A stretch of 64,000 nt of DNA from Flavihumibacter cheonanensis. GTDB lineage: Bacteria > Bacteroidota > Bacteroidia > Chitinophagales > Chitinophagaceae. Numbering within the stretch: the stretch's first letter is position 1; each line of letters opens with the position of its first letter. The stretch lies in the NCBI RefSeq assembly GCF_022352215.1, contig NZ_JAKRWF010000006.1, positions 40,274-104,273 on the forward strand, read 5' to 3'. The position numbers and the translations under genes were made by a program. Below, piece by piece: positions 51,359 to 60,449 of the stretch. Below the pieces are notes generated by a model. The model did no database searches, was not told where the DNA came from, and worked only from the letters and a program-made list of their open reading frames with translations.

Positions 51359-53272
51359 ATGTCATACCCTTATCAGATTAAGTCTTTCGAAGAATACAAA
51401 TCGGTTTACAATAAAAGTGTGATGGATCCGGAAGGGTTCTGGGGGGATATTGCCGGTCATTTTTACTGGCGGAAGCGTTGGGATAAAGTGTTGAACTGGA
51501 ATTTCAAGGATCCCAAGGTAGAATGGTTTATTGGTGGTCGGCTGAATATAACTGAAAACTGTCTGGATCGGCACCTTGGGTCTTTAGGAAACAAGCCGGC
51601 TATTATCTGGGAACCCAATGATCCGGAGGAACATCATCGCGTATTAACGTATCGGGAACTCCATACCAAAGTGGTACAGTTTGCCAATGTATTAAAGAAT
51701 AATGGCGTTCAGAAAGGGGATCGGGTTTGTTTGTATATGGGCATGGTTCCTGAACTGGCAATTGCTGTGTTGGCTTGTGCAAGGATTGGTGCTATTCATT
51801 CCGTAATATTTGGGGGCTTTAGTGCACAGAGTATTGCTGATCGTTTAATGGATGCACAGGCGGAATACGTAATCACCTGTGATGGCGCTTTTCGGGGTAA
51901 TAAAGAGATCCCTTTAAAATCGGTCATAGATGATGCCCTGGTACAGTGCCGTTTTGTAAAGCGGGTGATCGTTTTAACCCGTACCCGTACGCCGGTTTCA
52001 ATGATAAAAGGTCGTGATGTTTGGTGGGAAGATGAAATCAAAAAAGTTGAGACCATGGGCAATCCTGATTGTCCTGCTGAAGAGATGGATTCCGAGGACC
52101 CCCTGTTCATTCTCTACACTTCCGGCTCAACCGGCAAACCCAAAGGAGTTGTTCATACCTGTGCCGGTTATATGGTTTACACCAACTATACTTTTGTCAA
52201 TACCTTTCAATACCAGCCGGGAGATATCCATTTTTGTACCGCAGATATAGGTTGGATCACGGGCCACAGTTATATTGTATACGGACCATTGAGTGCAGGC
52301 GCCACTACCTTATTGTTTGAAGGAATTCCAACCTGGCCGGATGCAGGTCGATTCTGGGAAGTTGTTGATAAATACAAGGTGAATGTCTTGTATACAGCAC
52401 CAACTGCCATACGTTCCCTGATGGGTTTTGGCCTGGGTCCATTGCAGGGAAAGCAGTTGAATTCGCTGAAGGTATTAGGTACAGTTGGTGAGCCCATTAA
52501 TGAAGAAGCCTGGCATTGGTACAATGAAAATATTGGAAAGGGCCGCTGTCCGATTGTGGATACCTGGTGGCAGACGGAAACAGGTGGCGTACTGATCAGC
52601 AATATGGCTGGAGTTACTCCTGCCAAACCCAGTTATGCAACCCTGCCAATGCCCGGAGTACAGCCGGTTCTGGTGGATGAGAATGGAAAGGAAATCACCG
52701 GTAATAATGTGAGTGGCAATCTTTGTATCCGTTTCCCCTGGCCATCAATTATCCGGACTACTTACGGAGATCATGAGCGTTGCAGAACGAATTATTTCTC
52801 AGCATATGATAATATGTATTTTACTGGTGATGGTTGCTACCGGGATGAAGAAGGTAATTATCGCATTACCGGTCGGGTTGATGATGTGCTGAATGTGAGC
52901 GGGCACCGTATTGGCACGGCTGAAGTGGAAAATGCCATCAATATGCACGCAGGTGTAGTGGAAAGTGCAGTAGTAGGGTATCCTCATGATATCAAAGGGC
53001 AGGGTATTTATTGCTTTGTGATCTTTCAGGGTTCTCATGGAGATGAGAACCTGAATCGCCAGGATATCACGCAAACGGTCAGCCGAATCATTGGTCCTAT
53101 TGCCAAGCCGGATAAAATTCAGTTTGTGCCCGGCTTACCCAAAACAAGGAGCGGAAAGATAATGCGGCGGATTCTGAGAAAGATTGCTGAAGGTGAGTTG
53201 GAGAATCTGGGAGATACCAGCACTCTGCTGGATCCTGCAGTAGTAGACGAAATCAAAAAAGGAAGGATCTAA
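51359..53272 (+). CDS. acs: acetate--CoA ligase (acetyl-CoA synthetase)
   Basis: Activates acetate to acetyl-CoA with ATP. The 637-residue length is standard. Motifs seen: the GGFSAQSIADR stretch, the P-loop YTSGSTGKPKGVVHT, DTWWQTETGG, YFTGDGCYRDE, GRVDDVLNVSGHR and the C-terminal PKTRSGKIMRR, whose Lys is the known acetylation-controlled catalytic residue. The start at 51359 fits the family N-terminus. It lies divergent from the InsA-like gene and near an MHS transporter and a symporter-kinase, suggesting acetate-responsive control. The 3' end overlaps the convergent acyltransferase gene by 20 bases. Confidence 0.96.
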   Translation: MSYPYQIKSFEEYKSVYNKSVMDPEGFWGDIAGHFYWRKRWDKVLNWNFKDPKVEWFIGGRLNITENCLDRHLGSLGNKPAIIWEPNDPEEHHRVLTYRELHTKVVQFANVLKNNGVQKGDRVCLYMGMVPELAIAVLACARIGAIHSVIFGGFSAQSIADRLMDAQAEYVITCDGAFRGNKEIPLKSVIDDALVQCRFVKRVIVLTRTRTPVSMIKGRDVWWEDEIKKVETMGNPDCPAEEMDSEDPLFILYTSGSTGKPKGVVHTCAGYMVYTNYTFVNTFQYQPGDIHFCTADIGWITGHSYIVYGPLSAGATTLLFEGIPTWPDAGRFWEVVDKYKVNVLYTAPTAIRSLMGFGLGPLQGKQLNSLKVLGTVGEPINEEAWHWYNENIGKGRCPIVDTWWQTETGGVLISNMAGVTPAKPSYATLPMPGVQPVLVDENGKEITGNNVSGNLCIRFPWPSIIRTTYGDHERCRTNYFSAYDNMYFTGDGCYRDEEGNYRITGRVDDVLNVSGHRIGTAEVENAINMHAGVVESAVVGYPHDIKGQGIYCFVIFQGSHGDENLNRQDITQTVSRIIGPIAKPDKIQFVPGLPKTRSGKIMRRILRKIAEGELENLGDTSTLLDPAVVDEIKKGRI

Positions 53273-54512
53273 TTGAAGACAACAGCTCTTCATGTTTAAC
53301 CCGGATCTGCTGAAGCGTGGATCCGGGTATATTTTTTAGCTGCTGCTCCTTACTGTGACGGATTAGACTGGGCGCGCATTTCCAGGTAATCCAACCCAAA
53401 AAGATGCTGCTAACGAAAAAAATCATTCCTGCAAGGAGAGAATGAACAATCGTTAATACCAGGAAAATCAATAAGGTCCAACAGCTATCCAGCAGTGCTG
53501 CAGCTGCTACCAAAATCCAGGCATAGAAATCAATTCGGGTAACTTTTGTATCAGCTATCCATTTTGCGATGAAAAGGGGCGGTGCATGCAGAAGGAAACC
53601 AGGTACCGCAAGAAATCTACACAGAAGCTTTTTTTGTTTCGAAAGAGAATTTGAGTTCGTTGGCAGCACTCCTTCCTCTTTGATCTGATGCTGTTTTAAC
53701 AGGTGTTTATAGGATCGATAGGTTTCTAACAGCATTTCATGAATCCGCATAAAATCCAGGCTGATTTTTTTTTCCAAATGCCATTGTTTGGCCGGATCTG
53801 CCATTTGATACCTGCTATCTGTTCTTAAGATTGCCAGTAGCTGGAAGAGTTCATTCGAATGGGATGCTGGAACCTGAATTGTCAGTTCTTTAATTGATTC
53901 ATATGTAGTATCAGTAAGTTTGCGAACTGCCTGGGCAGTGTTAGACTGGTAGGCTATATAAAAATCGGTTGTTTCAACAGGTGGTCCAGCTTTTACCCAA
54001 ACTGTACTAAACAGCTCAGTTGGATGGCTGTAATGAAATCCTACGGGTACAATTGGGAGCGAAATGTGCTGGTTTTTTTCCAGCGCCTGAAAAGCCAGGC
54101 GAAAGGTTCCTTTTTTAAAAGGTAACAGGAAGTATTCAACATGGCTAAAACCTTCGGGAAAAAAAAGTACAAGTTCTCCTTTTTGCAGGAGTTTGAGTGC
54201 TATTTCAAAACTATCGTCGTTCACACCCAGGGAAGAGCGGTTATACTGGTGATGGTGGATCGGGTGCATGTGAAGTGTATTCAGGATGCGATGTATCAGC
54301 CTGTTTTTAAAAATGTCTCCTCTAGCGAAAAAATGAATAGGCCGGTTTACTAACAATCCAAGCAAAGCTGCATCCATTAGTGAGCCGGGATGATTTGCGA
54401 TCAGGATGGCCGGACCGGTAGCCGGAATGTTTTGGCTGTTCAGGAAGTGAATTTTCCTGTAAAAAATCCTGGTAGCCAGGGTCATTAAAAGTTTTACCAG
54501 CCTGTATAACAT
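53253..54512 (-). CDS. lysophospholipid/glycerol-3-phosphate acyltransferase family protein
   Basis: A 419-residue membrane-associated acyltransferase. The catalytic block NHPGSLMDAA (about residues 40-49) and the FPEGFSH block fit the GPAT/LPLAT family, in the variant with five residues between His and Asp. About two membrane segments follow in the C-terminal third (residues 305-375). It probably acylates glycerol phosphate or a lysolipid. The coding region overlaps acs by 20 bases at the 3' ends; the upstream T9SS gene has its own terminator. Confidence 0.85.
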   Translation of the reverse strand: MLYRLVKLLMTLATRIFYRKIHFLNSQNIPATGPAILIANHPGSLMDAALLGLLVNRPIHFFARGDIFKNRLIHRILNTLHMHPIHHHQYNRSSLGVNDDSFEIALKLLQKGELVLFFPEGFSHVEYFLLPFKKGTFRLAFQALEKNQHISLPIVPVGFHYSHPTELFSTVWVKAGPPVETTDFYIAYQSNTAQAVRKLTDTTYESIKELTIQVPASHSNELFQLLAILRTDSRYQMADPAKQWHLEKKISLDFMRIHEMLLETYRSYKHLLKQHQIKEEGVLPTNSNSLSKQKKLLCRFLAVPGFLLHAPPLFIAKWIADTKVTRIDFYAWILVAAAALLDSCWTLLIFLVLTIVHSLLAGMIFFVSSIFLGWITWKCAPSLIRHSKEQQLKNIPGSTLQQIRVKHEELLSSIRSFLF

Positions 54513-54527
54513 GAACTACAATAATAA

Positions 54528-54560
54528 AAAAAGACCGCCACTATTGGTGACGGTCTTTTT
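54528..54560 (-). terminator. bidirectional hairpin terminator after the T9SS cargo gene
   Basis: AAAAAGACCG and CGGTCTTTTT form a 10-bp stem, extended inside by a CAC/GTG pairing. Read on the minus strand it ends in TTTTT, 17 bases after the stop at 54577. Confidence 0.8.
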
Positions 54561-54576
54561 ATGTTGACAGTAATTC

Positions 54577-57261
54577 TTACTGGATAAAGAATTGCATTGT
54601 CTGACGTTCGTTATTGATGGAGGTCGTAATGAAGTAGCTGCCTTTCTGCAATGATTCCACATTGATTTTAGCGCGGTTATCAGAACCGAAGGTAATTTGT
54701 TCCTGACGAACAATTCCTCCAACTGCATTATAAATAGTGATGGTCACTTTCTTGTTGCTCCAGTTTCCGTTCTCAATGGTCAGTGGCATATTGCCGGAAA
54801 CCGGGTTCGGGAAGAGACGCAAACCTTTCAATGCTACTTCGCTATTGGATACGCGGATTACATCACTGTAGCTGAATTTGCCATCACGATCTGTTTGTTT
54901 AATCCGGTAATAACCAGAACCAGAGAGCGGATTGGTGTCTTTAAAGCTGTAACGGGAGATACTTGTTGTATTTCCTACACCCGGCACATTTCCAATAGCA
55001 GTGAAGTTTTGACCATCAACAGAGCGTTCGATCGTATATTCTTCATTATTCACTTCGAGGGAAGTGCTCCAGTTCAGATCAACAGATCCGTTGAAGTAAC
55101 GGCCAGTGAAACTCAGCCAGGTAACAGGCAGCGGGTTAGCAATGGGGTCAATCGTACTCAGGGTAAATACCGGATTGGCGGAACTTACGTTTGAAACATT
55201 TGTGCTAGCTGATGCTACATAAGAAGCACCTCCAACATTCTGCAAACCTCCGTTTCCGATTAATTGCCAGAAACCAGGGTTATCCCATTGAGTAACACCA
55301 ATAGTAGTAGGATCAGTTACACCGCTGCTGCCAGAATATGAAAGCCAAATTCTTGGCCCAGCTACTGTTGCTCCCTGCTGATCCAGAATCCAGTACTCCA
55401 GATCACTTATTTGTAGATCAGGGGGATTAGTAGGAGATAATTGATCGATTGGATACAATGGATCAGGACTTGATCTTACATATTGAGCAAGGTAGGTCGC
55501 ATTAGAAATGTTAGAATTGAATCCGGCACCACTAATATGAATCGGACCATAAAATCCTGCATCACCAGTAGGGAAGGTAAAGGCTGTGTTACCACTTCTT
55601 AGAATTGGACCATCAACAAAACTACCTGCATTTCCACCTGTCGCAAACACGCCGTTAACGGCGAAATTCAAAATATTGGTATTGGTCGTTGCCAGTACAC
55701 CACCTGTAAAATTTACAACCTGACCTGGTACATCAATATCCAATGGGGAGTTAAGCGTAACAGGACCAGGTGCAGACTTTACTAATGAAATATTACCATT
55801 GATAAAACTGGATTGGCCAGCACCAAGATTAATTGACTGAGCATTTGGTCCGGAAAATTCTAGTTGAATGGCTGATGACAAAGGAAGTGCACCAGGCTGG
55901 AATGTTAAATTACCACCAACTTCCAAGAAGGAAGGTGTTGTTAAAGAACCACCAGTGCTAATGAACGTTCCATTTGTAAAAGTAAAATTATTAGTAGCAA
56001 TCAGTCGGTCTCCTAATTCAATATTCATGAATCCGGTGGGGCTGGTATTATCAAGAACTACATTGAAGAAAGTAGTTGATCCGTTCACAGTTGGTGTCCC
56101 AACACTATAATTTCGTTGAACATTGGATTGGAAAACAACTGTGCCATTATTTCCGGAAAAGTTACCGGAATTGTTAAAGTTCCCAGGAAATATCATAGTT
56201 CCAGATGACCCAACTACTGAACCGCCAGAACCAATATTGAAGTTCACATAGTTCCAGTTTACATTGTCACCATCTGGAAAATCAATAGTCCCGGTATTAA
56301 GGTTCATGGTTGCATTCGCTACTGAATTTAGGTTTATGAGATTACTTGGCAATGTAGTTGTAAATGAGAGCGTTGCCGAAGGATTCGACTTGTTAATAGC
56401 TATAGTGCTTCCAACCTGTTGTGTTAGAGGCGCGTCAATAATAACATTTCCATTAGAAGCTCCAATAAATTCAAAATTGGCAATTCCTCCAAGTGATGTT
56501 TGTGCTACAGTAAGACCTCCCCCAATTTGAATGGTGGCATTAGGGGCTCTCAAAATACCATTTGTAAGGATAAGGTTATTAAGAACGACAACTTGATCAG
56601 CAACGCCGATATTCATACTATTTGCAGCAGGATTAGTTTTATTGACCTGCATGTTAAAGAAAGAAATGGTTCCAGGAGAGCTGCCATTATTATTAATAGC
56701 GGCATTTGCAGTGCCACCAAATATAGCGGTACCGGAACCAGGCACAAAGTTATGCGTCAGCGAGTTGATCGTAATATTCCGGTTGAAAGTCATATTGCCG
56801 GCTCCAGTAAATGTGCCTGCATTCAGCGTTACGGCATCAGTAAACAAAGTAGAAGTACTTCCAGGAGTAAAATTTCCTCCATTCTGAACAAAGAAAACCC
56901 CAATACTTGAAACTGCCGGAAAAGTAATTGTGCCATTGTTTAATAAAACACTCGCCTCTATGGTTAATGAGTTAGTTCCCCCAGGACTAATTGTGCCAGT
57001 ATATCCGGCACCTATATTCAAGCTTCGGATTGTAATTGCAGGTAAATCGAGTATACAGTTTGCATCGCTTACACCATCAAATTGGGCAGATTGACCGGTG
57101 ATAGGTGCGCCTGCACCACCTGGACCTCCTGTAGAAGTTGACCAGTTAGCGGGATCGGACCAGTTACCGGTTGCGCCTGGGGCAACCCAAAATCTTGCTT
57201 GCGCCATCGCGCCAGCCGAAACAAATAAGAGTAGGATTGTGAAATGTACAAGTCTTCTCAT
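54577..57261 (-). CDS. secreted repetitive protein with type IX secretion (type A) sorting domain
   Basis: An 894-residue exported protein. The start at 57261 (MRRLVHFTILLLFVSAGAMAQ-type signal) is preferred over an ATG 13 codons upstream. Residues 25-560 are beta-rich, Asn/Gly/Thr-rich repeats (recurring NLILTNG, FTFTNGTF, PGNFNNSGN) suggesting a beta-helix or adhesin stalk. Residues about 720-815 have the DLNWSTSLEVNNEEYTIERS fibronectin-like module common before sorting tails. The last ~80 residues (LRLFPNPVSG, GSYFITT) form the T9SS type A signal. The protein is probably displayed on the cell surface or released. Confidence 0.88.
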   Translation of the reverse strand: MRRLVHFTILLLFVSAGAMAQARFWVAPGATGNWSDPANWSTSTGGPGGAGAPITGQSAQFDGVSDANCILDLPAITIRSLNIGAGYTGTISPGGTNSLTIEASVLLNNGTITFPAVSSIGVFFVQNGGNFTPGSTSTLFTDAVTLNAGTFTGAGNMTFNRNITINSLTHNFVPGSGTAIFGGTANAAINNNGSSPGTISFFNMQVNKTNPAANSMNIGVADQVVVLNNLILTNGILRAPNATIQIGGGLTVAQTSLGGIANFEFIGASNGNVIIDAPLTQQVGSTIAINKSNPSATLSFTTTLPSNLINLNSVANATMNLNTGTIDFPDGDNVNWNYVNFNIGSGGSVVGSSGTMIFPGNFNNSGNFSGNNGTVVFQSNVQRNYSVGTPTVNGSTTFFNVVLDNTSPTGFMNIELGDRLIATNNFTFTNGTFISTGGSLTTPSFLEVGGNLTFQPGALPLSSAIQLEFSGPNAQSINLGAGQSSFINGNISLVKSAPGPVTLNSPLDIDVPGQVVNFTGGVLATTNTNILNFAVNGVFATGGNAGSFVDGPILRSGNTAFTFPTGDAGFYGPIHISGAGFNSNISNATYLAQYVRSSPDPLYPIDQLSPTNPPDLQISDLEYWILDQQGATVAGPRIWLSYSGSSGVTDPTTIGVTQWDNPGFWQLIGNGGLQNVGGASYVASASTNVSNVSSANPVFTLSTIDPIANPLPVTWLSFTGRYFNGSVDLNWSTSLEVNNEEYTIERSVDGQNFTAIGNVPGVGNTTSISRYSFKDTNPLSGSGYYRIKQTDRDGKFSYSDVIRVSNSEVALKGLRLFPNPVSGNMPLTIENGNWSNKKVTITIYNAVGGIVRQEQITFGSDNRAKINVESLQKGSYFITTSINNERQTMQFFIQ

Positions 57262-57426
57262 GGTAGAGTATTTGTGATAGAATGTATTCATGGATAACAC
57301 AGTTTTGAAAATGACTAAGTAACCATGGTATTTGACACCTGGTTACGGTTTAGGATTAGTCTTAATAAGGAATTTGGAAAACTGTGGTTATTCCGAAGGA
57401 TTTGGAAGACTAGACGTATGCACAAA

Positions 57427-57456
57427 CAAAAATAGTCATATCCAAGATATGACTAT
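57427..57456 (-). terminator. hairpin terminator after the L,D-transpeptidase gene
   Basis: An 11-bp perfect stem (ATAGTCATATC with its complement) on a 3-base loop lies at 57432-57456. On the minus strand it is followed by TTTTTG, 33 bases after the stop at 57489. The remaining ~165 bases up to the T9SS gene start show no exact promoter box. Confidence 0.65.
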
Positions 57457-57488
57457 AATTTTAACTAATTTATTTATTCCCAGTATTT

Positions 57489-58046
57489 TTACTTACGTAT
57501 CGTCACTTTGGTGCCTATAGGGATCATTTCAAATAATTCATCCATTTCGGATCTTTTAAGGCTGACGCAGCCATTGGTCCAGTTCTGGAAATAATCTACC
57601 GCCATGTCGTCCCGCATCCAGGTACCATGAATGGCGATCCCATTGCCGATGCCTTTGTTCTTAGGAATCAATCCTTTAGCTTTTCTTTCTTTGTATTTAG
57701 CCCAGTCTGCGGGTGTTGGATAATCCAGCAACATAATTTTCCCCCATTTGTCGTGTGGACGCTTGGAAACGATTTTGTATTCGCCTTCAGGGGTTTTGCG
57801 ATCGCCTTCCCACATCTTATCTCCCAGGGTTTTTTCACCAAAAACCACCGGATAAGTGGCATACCAGCCTTCATCATCAAAAATACTCAGTTCATAATCG
57901 GTCTTGTCCACCAAAATGCGGGGAGTCCCATTTAATTCGGAGTTCAGCCGGTTAAAGCGGACTTTCCGGTAATTGTGACCGGAAAAGGAGAGCAGGCCAA
58001 CGGTGCACAGGGCCAGCAAGGATACGGATACACGTGAGAGCTGCAT
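57489..58046 (-). CDS. L,D-transpeptidase (YkuD family)
   Basis: A 185-residue exported peptidoglycan cross-linking enzyme. The N-terminal hydrophobic segment (residues 5-22) is a signal peptide or anchor. The YkuD catalytic motif is complete: H140 (AIHGTW) and the nucleophile C160 in TNGCVSL, with the conserved GDRKTPEGEY at 81-90. The compact form without LysM resembles ErfK/YafK-type enzymes. It is a second L,D-transpeptidase in the window besides 28343-29641, and is flanked by its own terminator. Confidence 0.92.
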   Translation of the reverse strand: MQLSRVSVSLLALCTVGLLSFSGHNYRKVRFNRLNSELNGTPRILVDKTDYELSIFDDEGWYATYPVVFGEKTLGDKMWEGDRKTPEGEYKIVSKRPHDKWGKIMLLDYPTPADWAKYKERKAKGLIPKNKGIGNGIAIHGTWMRDDMAVDYFQNWTNGCVSLKRSEMDELFEMIPIGTKVTIRK

Positions 58047-58147
58047 ATAATTGATTTTTGTAAACTAGCTTCGACGGTTAGGGTATCACAAAAACGTTGC
58101 CTTTTATTCATTTATTACGGCTGTGGATAAACTTTGGAAAAACTTAA

Positions 58148-58177
58148 CACAAAAGCCCCGATTTCGGGGCTTTTGTG
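58148..58177 (-). terminator. strong hairpin terminator after the LysM gene
   Basis: A perfect 13-bp stem (CACAAAAGCCCCG with its complement) on an ATTT loop. It lies 12 bases after the stop of the LysM gene on the minus strand. The GC core and T-rich exit fit a rho-independent terminator in both directions. Confidence 0.85.
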
Positions 58178-58189
58178 CTTTATAATCAA

Positions 58190-58567
58190 TTATTTACGTG
58201 GTATTTTTAATTTCCATCCAGGGTGGATAAGATCCGGGTTTTTGATCAGATCTGTATTGGCTTCGTAGATATCCTTCCAGCTTAATCCGGGATACTTCTT
58301 AGCAATATTACTGAGGTTATCTCCGGATTTAACGGTATAGAATTCTTCTGCCCCTTCTGCCAGGCTGAGATTCATGATCAGGTCAGCATCCCTGAATTCG
58401 GGGTTCAAGGTTTCATAATGATCCCAGATGGCATCTTTTACCGAAGTACTGGGAGCAATCCCGTCGATATACAAAACACCATCCTGTTCTCTAACCTGTA
58501 GGTTGGCTACACCTTGCGAAGTTGCCAGGTCAACCAGGCTTTTATATTTATTGTCCTGAAGTGCCAT
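58190..58567 (-). CDS. BON-like/LysM domain protein (YgaU-like)
   Basis: A 125-residue protein without a signal peptide. The N-terminal 65 residues resemble a BON fold ([20 protein letters not shown]) and residues 75-123 are a LysM domain ([26 protein letters not shown]). This is the layout of E. coli YgaU/Kbp, a cytoplasmic potassium-binding protein induced by osmotic stress. It lies 10 bases downstream of a BON lipoprotein gene and ends the operon before a strong terminator. Confidence 0.85.
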   Translation of the reverse strand: MALQDNKYKSLVDLATSQGVANLQVREQDGVLYIDGIAPSTSVKDAIWDHYETLNPEFRDADLIMNLSLAEGAEEFYTVKSGDNLSNIAKKYPGLSWKDIYEANTDLIKNPDLIHPGWKLKIPRK

Positions 58568-58577
58568 AGCTGAAATT

Positions 58578-59057
58578 TTATTTGATGGTTAATTTGTTTT
58601 CAATCTTTTTGGGTTTTAACTCATTGAGTTTCATCATTAATCCCTGTAATTCAGATTTTTTGATTTCTCCGGTGAGTGTGATTACTCCATCCTGGACCGC
58701 TGCCTGTACTTTGGGAAGGTTCAAAGCTGTAATTGCTGAATTGGCTGTTTCTTGAAGAGTTGTATCCGGATTAATTACTACCGGGGCAGGCGGAGGTGTA
58801 ATGGTTAGCTTGCTGTTCACGGATTTTACTCCTTTTACTCCTTTGGCTGCTGTTTCCGCTGCTGATCGGGTTGCGTCGTCTGCTACCTCACCGGAAAGAG
58901 TTGCAACACCATCAGTAACTGTAACCTGCACGCCTGGATAGGCTCCCAGCGCAGTTGTTACATTTTTTTCGATGTCTTCATCTTTGGGTTTACAACCTGT
59001 GAAGGTCAATGCTCCCAAAAGGAGCAATGCCCATAGTGATCTGCTGATACTTTTCAT
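58578..59057 (-). CDS. BON-domain lipoprotein with two BON domains
   Basis: A 159-residue lipoprotein (lipobox FTGC, Cys22). Two BON domains follow (about 30-90 with [15 protein letters not shown], and 100-158 with [16 protein letters not shown]), joined by a Pro-rich linker. OsmY and DolP have the same dual-BON layout and protect the envelope by binding lipid surfaces. The neighbours (DUF4332 protein upstream, YgaU-like protein downstream) suggest an envelope or osmotic stress operon. Confidence 0.85.
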   Translation of the reverse strand: MKSISRSLWALLLLGALTFTGCKPKDEDIEKNVTTALGAYPGVQVTVTDGVATLSGEVADDATRSAAETAAKGVKGVKSVNSKLTITPPPAPVVINPDTTLQETANSAITALNLPKVQAAVQDGVITLTGEIKKSELQGLMMKLNELKPKKIENKLTIK

Positions 59058-59102
59058 TTGTATTCTGGTTTAATGGTGAAAAAGACAGCTTTGAACCACT
59101 GA

Positions 59103-59510
59103 TTAGTGGAAAACCTTCGGTTCCAGGTTTTTGGCAGCTTCGATCATGTCTGCCAGCATTTCGATAGAGGGCACCCTTCCGGATAATCCAAATTGATTAT
59201 TAACCTCCTGCAGTTTTGTATGAAGATTCGCAGCGTTACGGGTTGCCAGTTCTTTGACAGTATCCACCCCTGCTGCTTCCAGTAATTCGGCGGTTTGACC
59301 TGCAATTCCATTGATCCGCATCAGATCGGCATGATTCACCCAGGTTAATATCAATGTTTCCGGGAGTTTGGACCCGGCAGCTAAAACTTCGCGTCCGGCT
59401 TTGGTTCCGGCTTTTTGCAATAAGTCAGAGGTTGTTTTAATTCCATGAACTTCCAGTTTTGCGGCATATGTACTTCCGATACCTTCGATGTCAATTACAT
59501 TGTATGGCAT
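59103..59510 (-). CDS. DUF4332 helix-hairpin-helix protein
   Basis: A 135-residue cytoplasmic protein with two helix-hairpin-helix-like units (IEGIGSTYAAKLEVHGIKTT at the N-terminus and INGIAGQTAELLEAAGVDTV near residue 67). This matches the DUF4332 family. Such domains usually bind DNA or nucleotides without sequence preference, but no function is established. It is the first gene of the DUF4332-BON-LysM operon, following the terminator of the outer-membrane protein gene. Confidence 0.8.
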   Translation of the reverse strand: MPYNVIDIEGIGSTYAAKLEVHGIKTTSDLLQKAGTKAGREVLAAGSKLPETLILTWVNHADLMRINGIAGQTAELLEAAGVDTVKELATRNAANLHTKLQEVNNQFGLSGRVPSIEMLADMIEAAKNLEPKVFH

Positions 59511-59543
59511 AAGTCCTCACTTTGATTTATTTAAATATACAAT

Positions 59544-59578
59544 AAAAAAGCAGCCCCGATTCCCGGAGCTGCTTTTTT
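59544..59578 (-). terminator. hairpin terminator of the sigma/anti-sigma/outer-membrane operon
   Basis: AAAAAAGCAGC and GCTGCTTTTTT form an 11-bp stem with a further CCG/CGG pairing inside. On the minus strand it ends in a T tract, 15 bases after the stop at 59594. Confidence 0.85.
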
Positions 59579-59593
59579 AATAAGTAGATCATA

Positions 59594-60430
59594 TTAGAAT
59601 GCGCTTAACCTAAGTCCAACAGTATAGGGGGTGAAATCCAGCCCCTTTTTAAACATGGATTCAGTTGCGTAAGAACCATAAACCTGAACCGGACCAAGAT
59701 GAATTTCACCCACATAGGCCAGTTTGAAATCATTCAATCCAAGATTACCTTTTAATTTCTCTTTTCCGGTTTCATCACTGCGGTATTTTTGCCGGGATCC
59801 ATAGAGATAACTGCCACTTACACCTGCACTGACTCCAAATGATCTTTCCAGTGATTTGCCGGGCGTGAAGTTAATATTCAGCATAACCGGAACCGTGATA
59901 TAATTCAATGCCAGTTTATTCTTGTTGTAATTAATCTGGTCATCGAGATATACGGAGGGTGGATTCTTCCTGAACCGGATATCTTCCTCGAACCGGAAAT
60001 TGTAGAACTCAAGTCCCGCTCCATACCGCAGATTGATCACATGTTTAATCATATTTAGCCGACCCTGTACGAACCAAATGTTGACATTGACCGATTTCGA
60101 ATTACGGAGGTTGAACCAGTCGTCGGTTGCCCCCGGAGCAAATGCCTGGGTTTCAGGACTGCTGTAATCTGTGTTATCCACAAAATTATTGAAGCCAAGA
60201 TCAAAGGCAAACCAATGTGTTACATGGTTGGACTTATTATACTTCCTGTGTTTGAAATAATCCTGAACTTCCTGGGATTGATTGGAAGGCTGCCCGTTTT
60301 TAAGGATGATGATGTTCCCGATTCGCATGGTATCACTTTCCTTCACGGGTGATTGGGTGGAGTCGGTTTGTGCCTGCGTACTAAAAAGGGCACAGGTTGC
60401 CAGGGCCATGAGGCCGATCTTCTTAAACAT
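59594..60430 (-). CDS. outer membrane beta-barrel protein (PorT-like)
   Basis: A 278-residue exported protein with a signal peptide (MFKKIGLMALATCALFSTQAQ region) and alternating beta strands that end in Phe (LRLSAF), as outer-membrane barrels do. It is most like the PorT/outer-membrane beta-barrel family of Bacteroidota. An ATG at 60460 would overlap the upstream gene by 11 bases and gives a weaker signal peptide, so 60430 is preferred. It is the last gene of the sigma factor operon and may be its target or sensor. Confidence 0.75.
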   Translation of the reverse strand: MFKKIGLMALATCALFSTQAQTDSTQSPVKESDTMRIGNIIILKNGQPSNQSQEVQDYFKHRKYNKSNHVTHWFAFDLGFNNFVDNTDYSSPETQAFAPGATDDWFNLRNSKSVNVNIWFVQGRLNMIKHVINLRYGAGLEFYNFRFEEDIRFRKNPPSVYLDDQINYNKNKLALNYITVPVMLNINFTPGKSLERSFGVSAGVSGSYLYGSRQKYRSDETGKEKLKGNLGLNDFKLAYVGEIHLGPVQVYGSYATESMFKKGLDFTPYTVGLRLSAF

Positions 60431-60449
60431 AGATATGATTTTTATTTTT

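Noticed and set aside
56500..56910. Plus-strand open frame opposite the T9SS cargo gene
   Set aside because: It is a mirror of the repetitive, low-complexity coding sequence on the minus strand. It has no recognisable domain, promoter or start context.
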